A stretch of 64,000 nt of DNA from JBBQWR01 sp038210495 (lineage in GTDB: Bacteria > Planctomycetota > Planctomycetia > Pirellulales > DATAWG01). The DNA lies in assembly GCA_038210495.1 (NCBI GenBank), contig JBBQWR010000014.1, forward strand, positions 51,030 through 115,029, given 5' to 3'. The first letter of the stretch is position 1, and each line of letters starts with the position of its first letter. Below the pieces are notes generated by a model. It saw only the letters and a program-made list of their open reading frames with translations, ran no database searches and was not told the origin of the DNA. This document shows positions 1 to 7,316 of this stretch, piece by piece. A program made the position numbers and the translations under genes.

Positions 1-82
1 ACATCACGGCCGTTTTAAAGCCGCAAGGCGGAAGCGCCGCCGAATCCTCGAGCGAAGAGCGACTGGTTGAAAGCCGGCGCCA

Positions 83-1330
83 TTAGCCGCCGTTGCGAAG
101 CCGCCCGATGACGATCGTCGCGTTGTGCCCGCCAAAGCCAAAACTGTTGCTCATGGCCATCCGCACCGGCCGCTCGCGGAGCTTGTTGGGCGTGTAGTCT
201 AAATCGCAATCCGGATCGGGCGTGTCCAGATTGATCGTCGGCGGGATGAGTCCATCGCGGACGGCGAGAACCGAGAAGATCAATTCGACACCTCCGCTCG
301 CGCCCAGCAAATGCCCCAACTGGCTCTTGGTGCTGGAGATGCTGACCTTCTTGGCGTGATCGCCGAATACCTTTTTGACGGCTTTTGTCTCGGCGGCGTC
401 ACCCAGGGGCGTGCTCGTGCCGTGGGCGTTGATGTAGTCGATCTCCGTGGGATTCACGCCGCCGTCGGTGAGCGCCCGCCGCATGGCGTTCGCGGCGCCG
501 GCTCCGGATTCGTCCGGCTGAGTGATATGGCCACCGTCGGCGCTGGCGCCGAAGCCGAGCATTTCGGCGTAGATTTTGGCGCCACGAGCTTTAGCGTGCT
601 CGAGTTCCTCGAACACCAAGAGGCCCGCGCCTTCGCTCAGAACGAAGCCATCGCGGTCTCGATCGAAGGGGCGACTTGCCCGAGCCGGCTCGTCGTTCCG
701 TTCGGAGAGCGCGCGCATGTTCGAGAATCCGGCAATGCCCATCTCGGTGATGGCGGCCTCCGTACCCCCGGTGATCATGATGTCGGCTTCGTCATAGGCG
801 ATCGTCTTATAGGCGTCGCCGATCGCGTTGGCGGCGCTGGCGCAGGCCGTCGCAACCGCCGTGTTGGGGCCGCGCAGCTTATACTGGATTGAGACGTAGC
901 CACTGGCCGCGTTGACCATGAGCTTCGGAATTGTGAACGCGGAGACTTTATCCGGGCCCTTCGCCATGAGTCGGCCATGCTGAGCCTCAATCTCGTGAAG
1001 GCCGCCGATCCCGGAGCCCAAGATCACGCCGGCGCGGAAAGGGTCTTCCTTGGTGAAGTCCAGCCCCGAATCGCGCACCGCGTCGATGCCCGCGACCAAC
1101 GCAAACTGCGTGAAGCGATCGAGGCGCTTTTCATCCTTGGCCGAGATATAGCCCGAGGGAGACCAATCGTGGATGTCTCCGCCGAACTTAACCTTGTATC
1201 GGCTGGTATCGAACAGCCGTAGGGGGTGAATGCCACTTTCGCCGCGGAGAATTCGTCGCCAAAGATCTTCGACGTTCAAGCTGAGCGAGGTGACTGCCCC
1301 TAGGCCGGTGACGACGACGCGGCGTTTCAT
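83..1330 (-). CDS. fabF: 3-oxoacyl-[acyl-carrier-protein] synthase II
   Basis: Condensing enzyme of type II fatty-acid synthesis; it elongates acyl-ACP with malonyl-ACP in the cytoplasm. The 415-residue length is normal for FabF. The thiolase-fold Cys-His-His triad is visible: C163 in TACASA, H303 in NAHGTSTPLGD and H340 in SQLGHLLGASGG. I chose the ATG giving MKRRVVVTGLG, which matches the usual family N-terminus; a GTG two codons upstream (1336) is also possible. Neither has a clear Shine-Dalgarno, which suggests translational coupling to acpP, whose stop lies 11 bases upstream. Very likely one operon with acpP. Confidence 0.96.
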   Translation of the reverse strand: MKRRVVVTGLGAVTSLSLNVEDLWRRILRGESGIHPLRLFDTSRYKVKFGGDIHDWSPSGYISAKDEKRLDRFTQFALVAGIDAVRDSGLDFTKEDPFRAGVILGSGIGGLHEIEAQHGRLMAKGPDKVSAFTIPKLMVNAASGYVSIQYKLRGPNTAVATACASAANAIGDAYKTIAYDEADIMITGGTEAAITEMGIAGFSNMRALSERNDEPARASRPFDRDRDGFVLSEGAGLLVFEELEHAKARGAKIYAEMLGFGASADGGHITQPDESGAGAANAMRRALTDGGVNPTEIDYINAHGTSTPLGDAAETKAVKKVFGDHAKKVSISSTKSQLGHLLGASGGVELIFSVLAVRDGLIPPTINLDTPDPDCDLDYTPNKLRERPVRMAMSNSFGFGGHNATIVIGRLRNGG

Positions 1331-1341
1331 GGACACGGCAG

Positions 1342-1584
1342 TCAGGATTGATGTTTCTCGATGTATTCGACGGTCTGGCCGACCGTTTGGATTTTTTCGG
1401 CGGCGTCGTCGGGGATATTGATGTCGAACTCTTCTTCGAATTCCATCACGAGCTCGACGACATCCAACGAGTCGGCGCCTAAATCGTTGACGTAGGAAGT
1501 CTCCGGCGTGATCTGGTCTTTGTTGACCCCCAACTGCTCGGCGACGATATCGATGACACGTTCTTTAACGTTCGCGGAAGCCAC
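1342..1584 (-). CDS. acpP: Acyl carrier protein
   Basis: Eighty-residue carrier that holds growing acyl chains on a 4'-phosphopantetheine arm. The attachment serine is S39 in the GADSLD motif, followed by the acidic helix VVELVMEFEEEF typical of AcpP. The start is GTG, supported by an AGGAGG ribosome binding site eight to nine bases upstream. fabF follows directly, the usual acpP-fabF order. Length and sequence are canonical and nothing is unusual apart from the GTG start. Confidence 0.97.
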   Translation of the reverse strand: MASANVKERVIDIVAEQLGVNKDQITPETSYVNDLGADSLDVVELVMEFEEEFDINIPDDAAEKIQTVGQTVEYIEKHQS

Positions 1585-1593
1585 CTTCGGGTT

Positions 1594-1599
1594 CCTCCT
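1594..1599 (-). promoter_or_regulatory. Strong ribosome binding site of acpP
   Basis: AGGAGG on the minus strand, about nine bases before the GTG start of acpP. It decides the non-ATG start. Confidence 0.75.
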
Positions 1600-1684
1600 C
1601 TAGAATCGGTCCAGCCAAAAAAGACGATGCGCCAGACAGACAGTTCGCCGGCCTGGAATCGATGGACGGTTAAAAATAACAATT

Positions 1685-1723
1685 CTTGCGGGAAAGCTTC
1701 TCAAAATAGAGGGTTTCCGCAAG
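1685..1723. promoter_or_regulatory. Inverted repeat in the acpP upstream region
   Basis: The left arm CTTGCGGGAAA (1685-1695) and right arm TTTCCGCAAG (1714-1723) pair over ten bases with one bulged G, separated by 18 bases. It lies about 100-140 bases upstream of the acpP start. It could be a repressor operator or a leader hairpin; I recognise no known operator in it. Confidence 0.35.
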
Positions 1724-1814
1724 TCAGGTGAAGGTATAACGGGTTTTCCGGTGTCTGTCTAGTGAGGCGGAGTAGCGGCCCGCGCTAGGTGTTTCAGCGG
1801 CAGCAAGCCGTATG

Positions 1815-1833
1815 GAGCCGCGCACGAAGCAAG
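1815..1833. repeat. Dispersed repeat GAGCCGCGCACGAAG, copy 1
   Basis: Member of a family whose consensus is GAGCCGCGCACGAAGTAAGC. This copy ends GCAAG instead of GTAAG. Other copies lie at 15129, 15184 (inverted), 15220 (inverted, diverged), 23957, 49094 (variant) and 49157 (inverted variant). Confidence 0.7.
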
Positions 1834-2219
1834 GCCGCCCGCGTGCATCAAACGTCAAGCCACGATGCGCATGCCGCCGGAATCCTCCATCGCTTCCCAA
1901 CCCGACCCAGTCGGCGCCATGCCGCCGGGATGTTTGAAATTTTCCAATATTATGGTCTTTACTTCGATTATCCGATTTGTTTACAACGTCGTTTGACGAT
2001 TAGCGGTCGGCTGGAAGGATTCCGGCCTCGTTGCCGCGAAGTGACAAGGATGTCGAGCAACACTCTGCCAGTTTCCCGCCGGCAGGGTTAGCGGCCGTGA
2101 CGATGCTGCGGATCACTCGGCCGCAGCCCGTTACGCCAAGCAAATGGAACCGGGTGATTCTCGGGCTCGCCATGGACGGCCGGCGACGGCGCCATCGTGG
2201 CTCGGTAGGAGACCCTGTC

Positions 2220-2990
2220 ATGCTCGTATTGTCTCGTCGGGTCGGAGAGCAGATCGTGCTTCCGGACCTCAGCGTCAGCATCAAAATTCTTCAGCTCACC
2301 AGCAAAAACGTTCGTTTGGGTGTCGAGGCGCCGTCGAATGTCGCGGTCTTGCGAAGTGAGCTCACCACGGCCGATCCACGGCCCGTCCGCCGCTCCAGCC
2401 CGTCGGTCAGCGAATCTTCCGGCAGCAACCATCGGATGCGAAACCGTCTGAATGCAGCCCAACTGGCGCTGACGCTGCTGGAAAAGCAGTTTCAGGCAGG
2501 GATGCTCGACGATGCGCAGTCGACGCTTTCCCGGGCCATGCACGAATTCGCGGCGGTCACCAGCGAATTGCAACCTCCGCCCCCTCCGCCGACTCAAGCG
2601 AAGCCCGCCGCATTTCGCACTTTGCTTGTCGAGGACGACATCAACGAAAGCGAATTGCTGGCCGGTATTCTGCGCATGAGCGGCCTGACGGTCGCGACGG
2701 CAAACGATGGCGGTCAGGCGATGGATTATCTATCGCACGAGCGGCCCGACATTGTGCTCTTGGACATGCGAATGCCGAAATTCGACGGTCCTTCGACGGT
2801 CTCGGCGATCCGGCGCGATCCGCGATTGCAAGGACTGAAAGTGTTTGCCGTCAGCGGCACCGACCCGGGCGAACTCGGTTTGGAAGTCGGACCCAATGGC
2901 GTGGATCGTTGGTTCTTTAAGCCCCTCGATCCAGGCCGATTGGTTCGAGAGATTCAACGCGAGTTGGGCGGGTTGCACGTTTCGGCTTGA
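2220..2990 (+). CDS. CsrA domain fused to a response-regulator receiver domain
   Basis: This 256-residue protein joins three parts. Residues 1-50 are a CsrA RNA-binding domain (MLVLSRRVGE, VRLGVEAP) that keeps L4, R6 and the C-terminal arginine (R45) used for RNA contact. Residues 66-118 form a helical linker with HRMRNRLNAAQLAL, which resembles the H-box of histidine-kinase dimerisation domains (H71, R74, N75, L77). After a polyproline hinge, residues 132-250 form a CheY-like receiver with E138/D139/D140, phosphoacceptor D182, S212 and K234. The frame is open further upstream, but the ATG at 2220 has a TAGGAGA ribosome binding site seven bases before it and begins the CsrA fold exactly. There is no DNA-binding output domain, so phosphorylation may gate RNA binding; that is inference. 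It converges on the receiver gene at 3105. Confidence 0.88.
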   Translation: MLVLSRRVGEQIVLPDLSVSIKILQLTSKNVRLGVEAPSNVAVLRSELTTADPRPVRRSSPSVSESSGSNHRMRNRLNAAQLALTLLEKQFQAGMLDDAQSTLSRAMHEFAAVTSELQPPPPPPTQAKPAAFRTLLVEDDINESELLAGILRMSGLTVATANDGGQAMDYLSHERPDIVLLDMRMPKFDGPSTVSAIRRDPRLQGLKVFAVSGTDPGELGLEVGPNGVDRWFFKPLDPGRLVREIQRELGGLHVSA

Positions 2991-3104
2991 AATCACCCCG
3001 CGTATGGCGGAGACGCGCTAGAACCGCCGTCCGAGAGTGCGCTGTCCACCAGCAGCCAGCGGCGAGCCGTTTGGTTCACCGATGAACGCGGCCGGGAAGA
3101 TCGC

Positions 3105-3539
3105 TTATTTCGGTCGCTGGTGTGTTACCAGTTCACTGCGATCCCGTAATTGGCGCACGACGCGATACATGTCATCGACATTGAGTGGCTTTACGAGATG
3201 CTCGTCGAAGCCGGCGGCCAGGGCGGCGAGACGGTCATGTTCGCTACCGTAACTAGTAAGAGCAACCAAATAGACCGCGTCGCTCGTTAGCTGCTCGCGA
3301 ATACATCGGGCCACATCGTAGCCATCCATCTCGGGCAGCCCGATATCGATGAAGGCCAGCGTGGGTCGGTGGTGAAGGATGGCGTCCACGCCCGATTGAC
3401 CGTCGGCAGCTGTCACCACTTGGCAGCCATCCAATCGCAACAGCGACTGCATGATGTCCCGGGCAGTGGCATCGTCTTCCACAACTGCAACGCAAAGCGC
3501 GGTCGCAGGCAATCCGTTTAGTTGTTTTGCAGATTCCAT
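3105..3539 (-). CDS. Single-domain response regulator (CheY-like)
   Basis: A 144-residue stand-alone receiver domain, probably cytoplasmic. The acidic pocket is E21/D22/D23, the phosphoacceptor D65 lies in FIDIGLPEMDG, and the switch residues T95 and K117 (VKPLN) are present, so it should be phosphorylatable. I chose the ATG at 3539 because GGAGAAG lies six bases before it; an ATG four codons upstream (3551) overlaps that site. No kinase is adjacent. The neighbours on both sides are also receiver-containing proteins, which points to a small signalling cluster. The output is unknown; such proteins act by protein contact. Confidence 0.9.
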   Translation of the reverse strand: MESAKQLNGLPATALCVAVVEDDATARDIMQSLLRLDGCQVVTAADGQSGVDAILHHRPTLAFIDIGLPEMDGYDVARCIREQLTSDAVYLVALTSYGSEHDRLAALAAGFDEHLVKPLNVDDMYRVVRQLRDRSELVTHQRPK

Positions 3540-3682
3540 CCGCTTCTCCATGAATTGAGAAGCTCGTTCTCCCGGCTCGTGTCATCCGAGTTGTTTTACT
3601 GGCCCCACACTCGTATGCAACCGCCGTGCCATGCGTTTACGAAACAAGTCAAAGATCAAATAAAAGATCAAATAACTGAGCC

Positions 3683-4738
3683 TTACGTTGGCTTCGGCAA
3701 AATCCCGGGCAGCAACAATTGTCGTACAGGAAAACTTCGTTCGAGGTATCGGTTGCGATAGTTTTCGGCCAGACGCATCATCAGCTCGAGGATCAGCAGA
3801 TCGGCCCGGCTCATCACATGCCTGGCGCTGCGACTGCCCAGCCCTTGCACCAATTCTTCCAGCGCCTTGAGGTGCAAGAGCATGGCTTGCTGCGGGGCAA
3901 TTCCCGCAGTGGCCAGCAATTCGGCGAGATTTGTCATTTCGTCGGCCAAGTTCCCCGAGCCCATAATGACGTAGGCCCGCAAGAGCTCGGAGTATTGAGC
4001 GACCAAATTAGCCGGCAGCCGCAGCAGTATCGAATCCGAGGAAAGATTCACCTCGGGCTTAGAGCCTATCTGAGAACTGTCGGGGACTGACCGTTTTTCC
4101 GGAGTTCGCGGAGAAAAAGGGGAATGTCCGCCTCTCTTCAGACGGTTCTCGGATAGGCTCGTAATCGAGCTTTCGTCCTCCAAAGATTCTAAATCCGTAA
4201 TGAGAGCCCGTTGTTGAGATAGCAGCCGCTCGGCTTCTTGATGCTCGTATTGCAAGCGCTGCCGCTCGGCTTGGATCAATCGTCGGTTCTCGCGCAACAA
4301 ATGATGTCGCTCGATCGCTCGGGCGGCCGACCAGAGAAGCGCCCGAACCGTGGCAGTTCGAACGCAAAGGTAGCCATCGGCGCCGACCTCGAACGCAAGC
4401 GCCATCATTTCCTGCGGGTCGGCTGTTCCCAGCACGAGCACCGGTTCCTCGGAACCGCCGCCGCGAACCGCCTGGGCGAGTTCCAGGGCGTCGAGGTCCG
4501 GCGGATCGTGAGAGATAAAAACCGCGTCAAAAACATCTTCTCGCAGCCGCGCCAAGCCGGCCGCCATGCCATTGGCCTCTTCCAAAACGACCTGCGAAGC
4601 GCTATCGGAGGCAAAAGCTTCGGTCAACCAAGCGCCGGCGCGCCGGGGCGTGGTCACGAACAGGGCCCGAATTCGCTTGGGCAACGCCCCGCGAATCACT
4701 TCCACCGGTTTCGCCAGATCCAGCAGAACTGAATTCAT
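3683..4738 (-). CDS. Degenerate receiver protein with coiled coil and RsbU-N-like helical domain
   Basis: A 351-residue protein. Residues 23-145 have receiver-like spacing, but the acidic pair is VTT and the phosphoacceptor position reads FISHDPPDLD (serine, then histidine), so ordinary aspartyl phosphorylation looks lost. Residues 145-190 (ERQRLQYEHQEAERLLSQQR) form a coiled coil. Residues 245-335 (AQYSELLRAYV, APQQAMLLHLKALEEL, LELMMRLAENYRNRYLER) follow the pattern of the RsbU N-terminal/KaiA C-terminal four-helix dimer that docks partner-switch proteins; this match is by eye. I start at the ATG of MNSVLLDL; an ATG 12 codons upstream (4774) is possible, and neither has a strong ribosome site. 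The same frame stays open much further upstream only because it runs antisense to the esterase gene. Confidence 0.75.
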   Translation of the reverse strand: MNSVLLDLAKPVEVIRGALPKRIRALFVTTPRRAGAWLTEAFASDSASQVVLEEANGMAAGLARLREDVFDAVFISHDPPDLDALELAQAVRGGGSEEPVLVLGTADPQEMMALAFEVGADGYLCVRTATVRALLWSAARAIERHHLLRENRRLIQAERQRLQYEHQEAERLLSQQRALITDLESLEDESSITSLSENRLKRGGHSPFSPRTPEKRSVPDSSQIGSKPEVNLSSDSILLRLPANLVAQYSELLRAYVIMGSGNLADEMTNLAELLATAGIAPQQAMLLHLKALEELVQGLGSRSARHVMSRADLLILELMMRLAENYRNRYLERSFPVRQLLLPGILPKPT

Positions 4739-4841
4739 CGACGACCCGTTGACTGCTAGCGGAATTCCGGACATGAGATTTGGGCTGCGTAATCTAGTCA
4801 CCCGAGGAAAACGGGTCAAGCTCGCCGTGAAGAACGGCGAC

Positions 4842-4861
4842 ACATGGCCGCGGCATCCTGC
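4842..4861 (-). repeat. Dispersed repeat GCAGGATGCCGCGGCTATGT, inverted copy
   Basis: On the minus strand it matches the consensus with one change (CCATGT for CTATGT). It faces the direct copy at 5000-5019; further copies are at 41059-41078 and, diverged, at 63371-63390. Confidence 0.65.
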
Positions 4862-4896
4862 GGCGCAGTATAAGGATGGCCCGTGAGTTGTCGCCG

Positions 4897-4938
4897 CCCA
4901 ACGGACGACGATCTTGGCCCACCGGACGACGATCGTGG
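4897..4938. repeat. 21-base tandem direct repeat, two units
   Basis: Units 4897-4917 and 4918-4938 share the core CGGACGACGATC and differ at two positions. Each unit is exactly seven codons long, but no convincing gene covers it. It lies between the two inverted GCAGGATGCC repeats, upstream of the esterase promoter, and could be a repeated protein-binding site. Confidence 0.6.
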
Positions 4939-4999
4939 GAGATTTGAGGTCGCCCAGGGCGATACGTCTGCTCCGCGGAAGCGCTACGGTATCTACGCA

Positions 5000-5019
5000 G
5001 CAGGATGCCGCGGCTATGT
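5000..5019 (+). repeat. Dispersed repeat GCAGGATGCCGCGGCTATGT, direct copy
   Basis: Identical over 20 bases to the copy at 41059-41078. Confidence 0.7.
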
Positions 5020-5040
5020 GCATGGCAATCACTCCGCGGC

Positions 5041-5072
5041 TATAATGCGGCGTCGATTCCCGCCTGTATAAT
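5041..5072 (+). promoter_or_regulatory. Candidate esterase promoter with two perfect -10 hexamers
   Basis: TATAAT occurs at 5041-5046 and again at 5067-5072. The second would start transcription about 20 bases before the ATG at 5099. Neither has a convincing TTGACA at the right distance, so the call rests on the -10 boxes and position only. Confidence 0.4.
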
Positions 5073-5098
5073 CCCGCCTCACTTCGGAGACAATCACC

Positions 5099-6526
5099 AT
5101 GAGAGTTTTTTGCCGCGGATTTGCCGCGCGTTGGTTGGGATGTGTCGCGATCGTTGGATCGCTTATTGCCTTGGCCTCCCCAGCCGGCGCGGCGGTCAGC
5201 GTGAATGGGTTGTTTTCGGATAACGCCGTGCTGCAACGCGATCTCAAGTTGCCAGTGTGGGGCCAGGCCGCGGACGGCGAGAAGATCACCGTCACGCTCG
5301 ACGATCAAAAAGCGGACACGACCGCTGCCGATGGAAAATGGCGTGTCGATCTGGCGCCGCATAAAGCCGGCGGCCCATTTACGCTGACGATCGAAGGCCC
5401 GAGCAACAAAATCGAAGCCAAGAATATTCTTATCGGCGACGTCTGGATCGCCGGCGGCCAATCCAACATGGAAATGGCCGTCCAAAACTGCGCCAATGGC
5501 CCTGAAGAAGTCAAAAATTCGGCCAATCCGCAGATTCGCCTGATCACGATTGCCCGTAAGCAACATGCGGCGATCCCGCAAACCGACATCCAAGATAAAT
5601 GGGTCGAGTGCGGGCCGAACACGGTCGGCGGTTTTTCGGGCGTGGCCTATTTCTTCGGCCGCGATTTGCAAAAACAACTTAATGTTCCGATCGGTCTGAT
5701 CAACAGCAATATCGGCGGCACGACGGCCGAACGATGGATGAGCAAAGAGTCGCTCGAGGCCGAAACGACGATTAAGGACATGCCGCGCAGCCAAGGCGCG
5801 AACGATCTGTACAACGCGATGATCTATCCGCTGATCCCGTACGGAATCAAAGGCGCGATCTGGTATCAAGGCGAGTCGAACGCCGGGTTTGCGTGGCAAT
5901 ATCGCACGCTGTTTCCGGCCATGATCAAGAATTGGCGCACGGATTGGAAACAGGGAGATTTCCCGTTCTTTTTCGTGCAACTGGCGCCCTTTACCGGCAT
6001 TGTCAATCAACCGCAAGATAGCCAATGGGCCGAGCTTCGCGACGCCCAACTCTATACTATGCTTCACTCGCCCAAGACGGGAATGGCCGTGATTACCGAC
6101 GTGGGTGATGAAAAAGACATTCATCCCAAGCGCAAGCAGCAAGTCGGCGCGCGGCTGGCCATCGCTGCCCGCGGAGTCGCCTACGGCGAGCAAATCGAAC
6201 CGACCGGTCCGATCTTCGACCGTCTGGAAATCAAAGGCCGCGAGGCTGCCGTTCATTTCTCGCACCTTGGCGGCGGACTCGAAGCCAAGGGAGACAAGCT
6301 AACGGGCTTTACGGTCGCCGGCGATGACAAGAAGTTTCACAACGCCGAGGCCAAGATCGATGGCGACACCGTTGTCGTCTCGAGCGATCAAGTAGAAAAG
6401 CCTGTTGCCGTGCGATTCGGCTGGGCGCAATATCCGGTGGTCAACCTCTGGAGCAAATCAGGCCTCCCGGCATCTCCATTCCGCTCCGATGAATTTCCGC
6501 TGACGACGCAGCCGAAGTCCAAATAG
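5099..6526 (+). CDS. Secreted sialate O-acetylesterase-type SGNH hydrolase
   Basis: A 475-residue enzyme of the sialic-acid 9-O-acetylesterase (SIAE) family, which removes acetyl groups from sialic acids or other glycans. A signal peptide (positive start, hydrophobic core to about residue 30, ASPAGAA) sends it to the periplasm or outside. The nucleophile is S122 in GGQSNMEM; other family blocks are IGLINSNIGGTTAERWM and IWYQGESNAG, then a late acidic/histidine block DVGDEKDIHPKRKQQVG that should hold the catalytic Asp/His. A GGAGA site precedes the ATG by about eight bases. It is followed by a strong terminator and converges on the pseudouridine synthase gene. The true substrate in planctomycetes is not known; polysaccharide acetyl esters are as likely as sialate. 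Confidence 0.9.
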   Translation: MRVFCRGFAARWLGCVAIVGSLIALASPAGAAVSVNGLFSDNAVLQRDLKLPVWGQAADGEKITVTLDDQKADTTAADGKWRVDLAPHKAGGPFTLTIEGPSNKIEAKNILIGDVWIAGGQSNMEMAVQNCANGPEEVKNSANPQIRLITIARKQHAAIPQTDIQDKWVECGPNTVGGFSGVAYFFGRDLQKQLNVPIGLINSNIGGTTAERWMSKESLEAETTIKDMPRSQGANDLYNAMIYPLIPYGIKGAIWYQGESNAGFAWQYRTLFPAMIKNWRTDWKQGDFPFFFVQLAPFTGIVNQPQDSQWAELRDAQLYTMLHSPKTGMAVITDVGDEKDIHPKRKQQVGARLAIAARGVAYGEQIEPTGPIFDRLEIKGREAAVHFSHLGGGLEAKGDKLTGFTVAGDDKKFHNAEAKIDGDTVVVSSDQVEKPVAVRFGWAQYPVVNLWSKSGLPASPFRSDEFPLTTQPKSK

Positions 6527-6551
6527 TCGGCCTTCGCGGACGTGACTCGGT

Positions 6552-6591
6552 AAATCCGATCGAGCGAATAATTTCTCGCTCGATCGGATTT
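6552..6591. terminator. Bidirectional intrinsic terminator
   Basis: A perfect 16-base stem, AAATCCGATCGAGCGA (6552-6567) pairing with 6576-6591, encloses an eight-base loop and is followed by a T run on the plus strand. It lies between the convergent esterase and pseudouridine synthase genes, and the A/T-rich stem ends let it act in both directions. Confidence 0.9.
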
Positions 6592-6596
6592 TTTGT

Positions 6597-7313
6597 TTAT
6601 GTGCCGGGAGCGGGTTCGCTGATTCCTAGCTCGCGCCAGCTCGGCCCGACAGGCGCGGTCACGCACAGTCGTTCATTCGTCTCTGGATGCGTAAAGGTCA
6701 AACTCCGAGCGTGCAGAGCAATTGCACGTTGCCGGGGATCGTCGGTCGTCGGCCCAAATAACGATGCGGCGCCATAGAGCGTGTCGCCGGCGAGCGGATG
6801 CTCGCGCGAGGCGGCTTGTATCCGCACTTGGTGCATCCGGCCAGTTTCCAAATTGATTTCGAGCCACGAACCGAGCCGGCTCGATCCGAGCAGGCGGTAA
6901 TGGAGAATCGCCTGTTGGGCCTGGGCGTCAGTCGCTGTCACGACCTCCGCCTGCGCCTGGCCGGGCAACTTGCGGACAAAATCGATCCAAGTGCCCTGCT
7001 CGGGCGACACGGCGCCTTCGACGCAGGCCCAATAAATTTTTTGCACCTCGCGGCGCTCGAATTGGCGCGAGATCACCCTGGCCGCCCGCCTCGTCTTGGC
7101 AAACAAAATTGCCCCAGACACGGCCCGATCCAAACGGTGCGGCAATCCGAGATAGCCCTGAGCGCCCGCCGCGGCTCGATCGGCCAACAACTGGCGAACT
7201 CGCAGTTCCAAGGAATCGAACTGACTGGGCGCTTGCGTCGGCGCCCCGGCCGGCTTCAGCGCGACCAAGCAGCACTCGTCCTCGAAAAGAATCGTCACGC
7301 CGCGATCGTCCAT
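6597..7313 (-). CDS. RluA-family RNA pseudouridine synthase
   Basis: A 238-residue cytoplasmic enzyme that isomerises uridine to pseudouridine in rRNA or tRNA. The catalytic motif is HRLDRAVSGAILFAKT (59-74) with nucleophile D62; the later block LETGRMHQVRIQAA is the usual RluA RNA-contact region. There is no N-terminal S4 domain, so it is the short form, and the target uridine cannot be told from sequence. The start lies three bases after the stop of the oxidoreductase gene transcribed ahead of it, so the two are probably co-transcribed although functionally unrelated. Confidence 0.93.
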   Translation of the reverse strand: MDDRGVTILFEDECCLVALKPAGAPTQAPSQFDSLELRVRQLLADRAAAGAQGYLGLPHRLDRAVSGAILFAKTRRAARVISRQFERREVQKIYWACVEGAVSPEQGTWIDFVRKLPGQAQAEVVTATDAQAQQAILHYRLLGSSRLGSWLEINLETGRMHQVRIQAASREHPLAGDTLYGAASLFGPTTDDPRQRAIALHARSLTFTHPETNERLCVTAPVGPSWRELGISEPAPGT

Positions 7314-7316
7314 CGA

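Larger units (their letters stand above)
1585..2219. other. Intergenic region between divergent acpP and the CsrA-receiver gene
   Basis: About 635 bases with no convincing gene. It should hold the promoters of the acpP-fabF operon and of the rightward signalling gene. It contains a 10-base inverted repeat (1685-1723), one copy of the GAGCCGCGCACGAAG dispersed repeat (1815-1833) and an AT-rich patch around 1930-2000. A short rightward frame (1789-2091) shows no recognisable protein features and no ribosome binding site. Confidence 0.6.
4739..5098. other. Repeat-rich divergent promoter region
   Basis: About 360 bases between the degenerate receiver gene (leftward) and the esterase (rightward). 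It carries an inverted copy (4842-4861) and a direct copy (5000-5019) of the GCAGGATGCCGCGGCTATGT repeat, a two-unit 21-base tandem repeat (4897-4938) and two TATAAT hexamers. No gene is seen. Confidence 0.6.

Noticed and set aside
1..82. A 22-codon leftward frame before the end of fabF
   Set aside because: Too short and without a ribosome site; nothing recognisable lies in these 82 bases.
1789..2091. A 100-codon frame between acpP and the CsrA-receiver gene
   Set aside because: No ribosome site, no recognisable domain, and it overlaps the dispersed repeat at 1815.
4739..6265. A leftward open frame of about 500 codons upstream of the degenerate receiver gene, continuous with it
   Set aside because: It is antisense to the sialate esterase, shows no domain or low-complexity pattern of its own, and has no ribosome site. 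The open frame is a consequence of high third-position GC.
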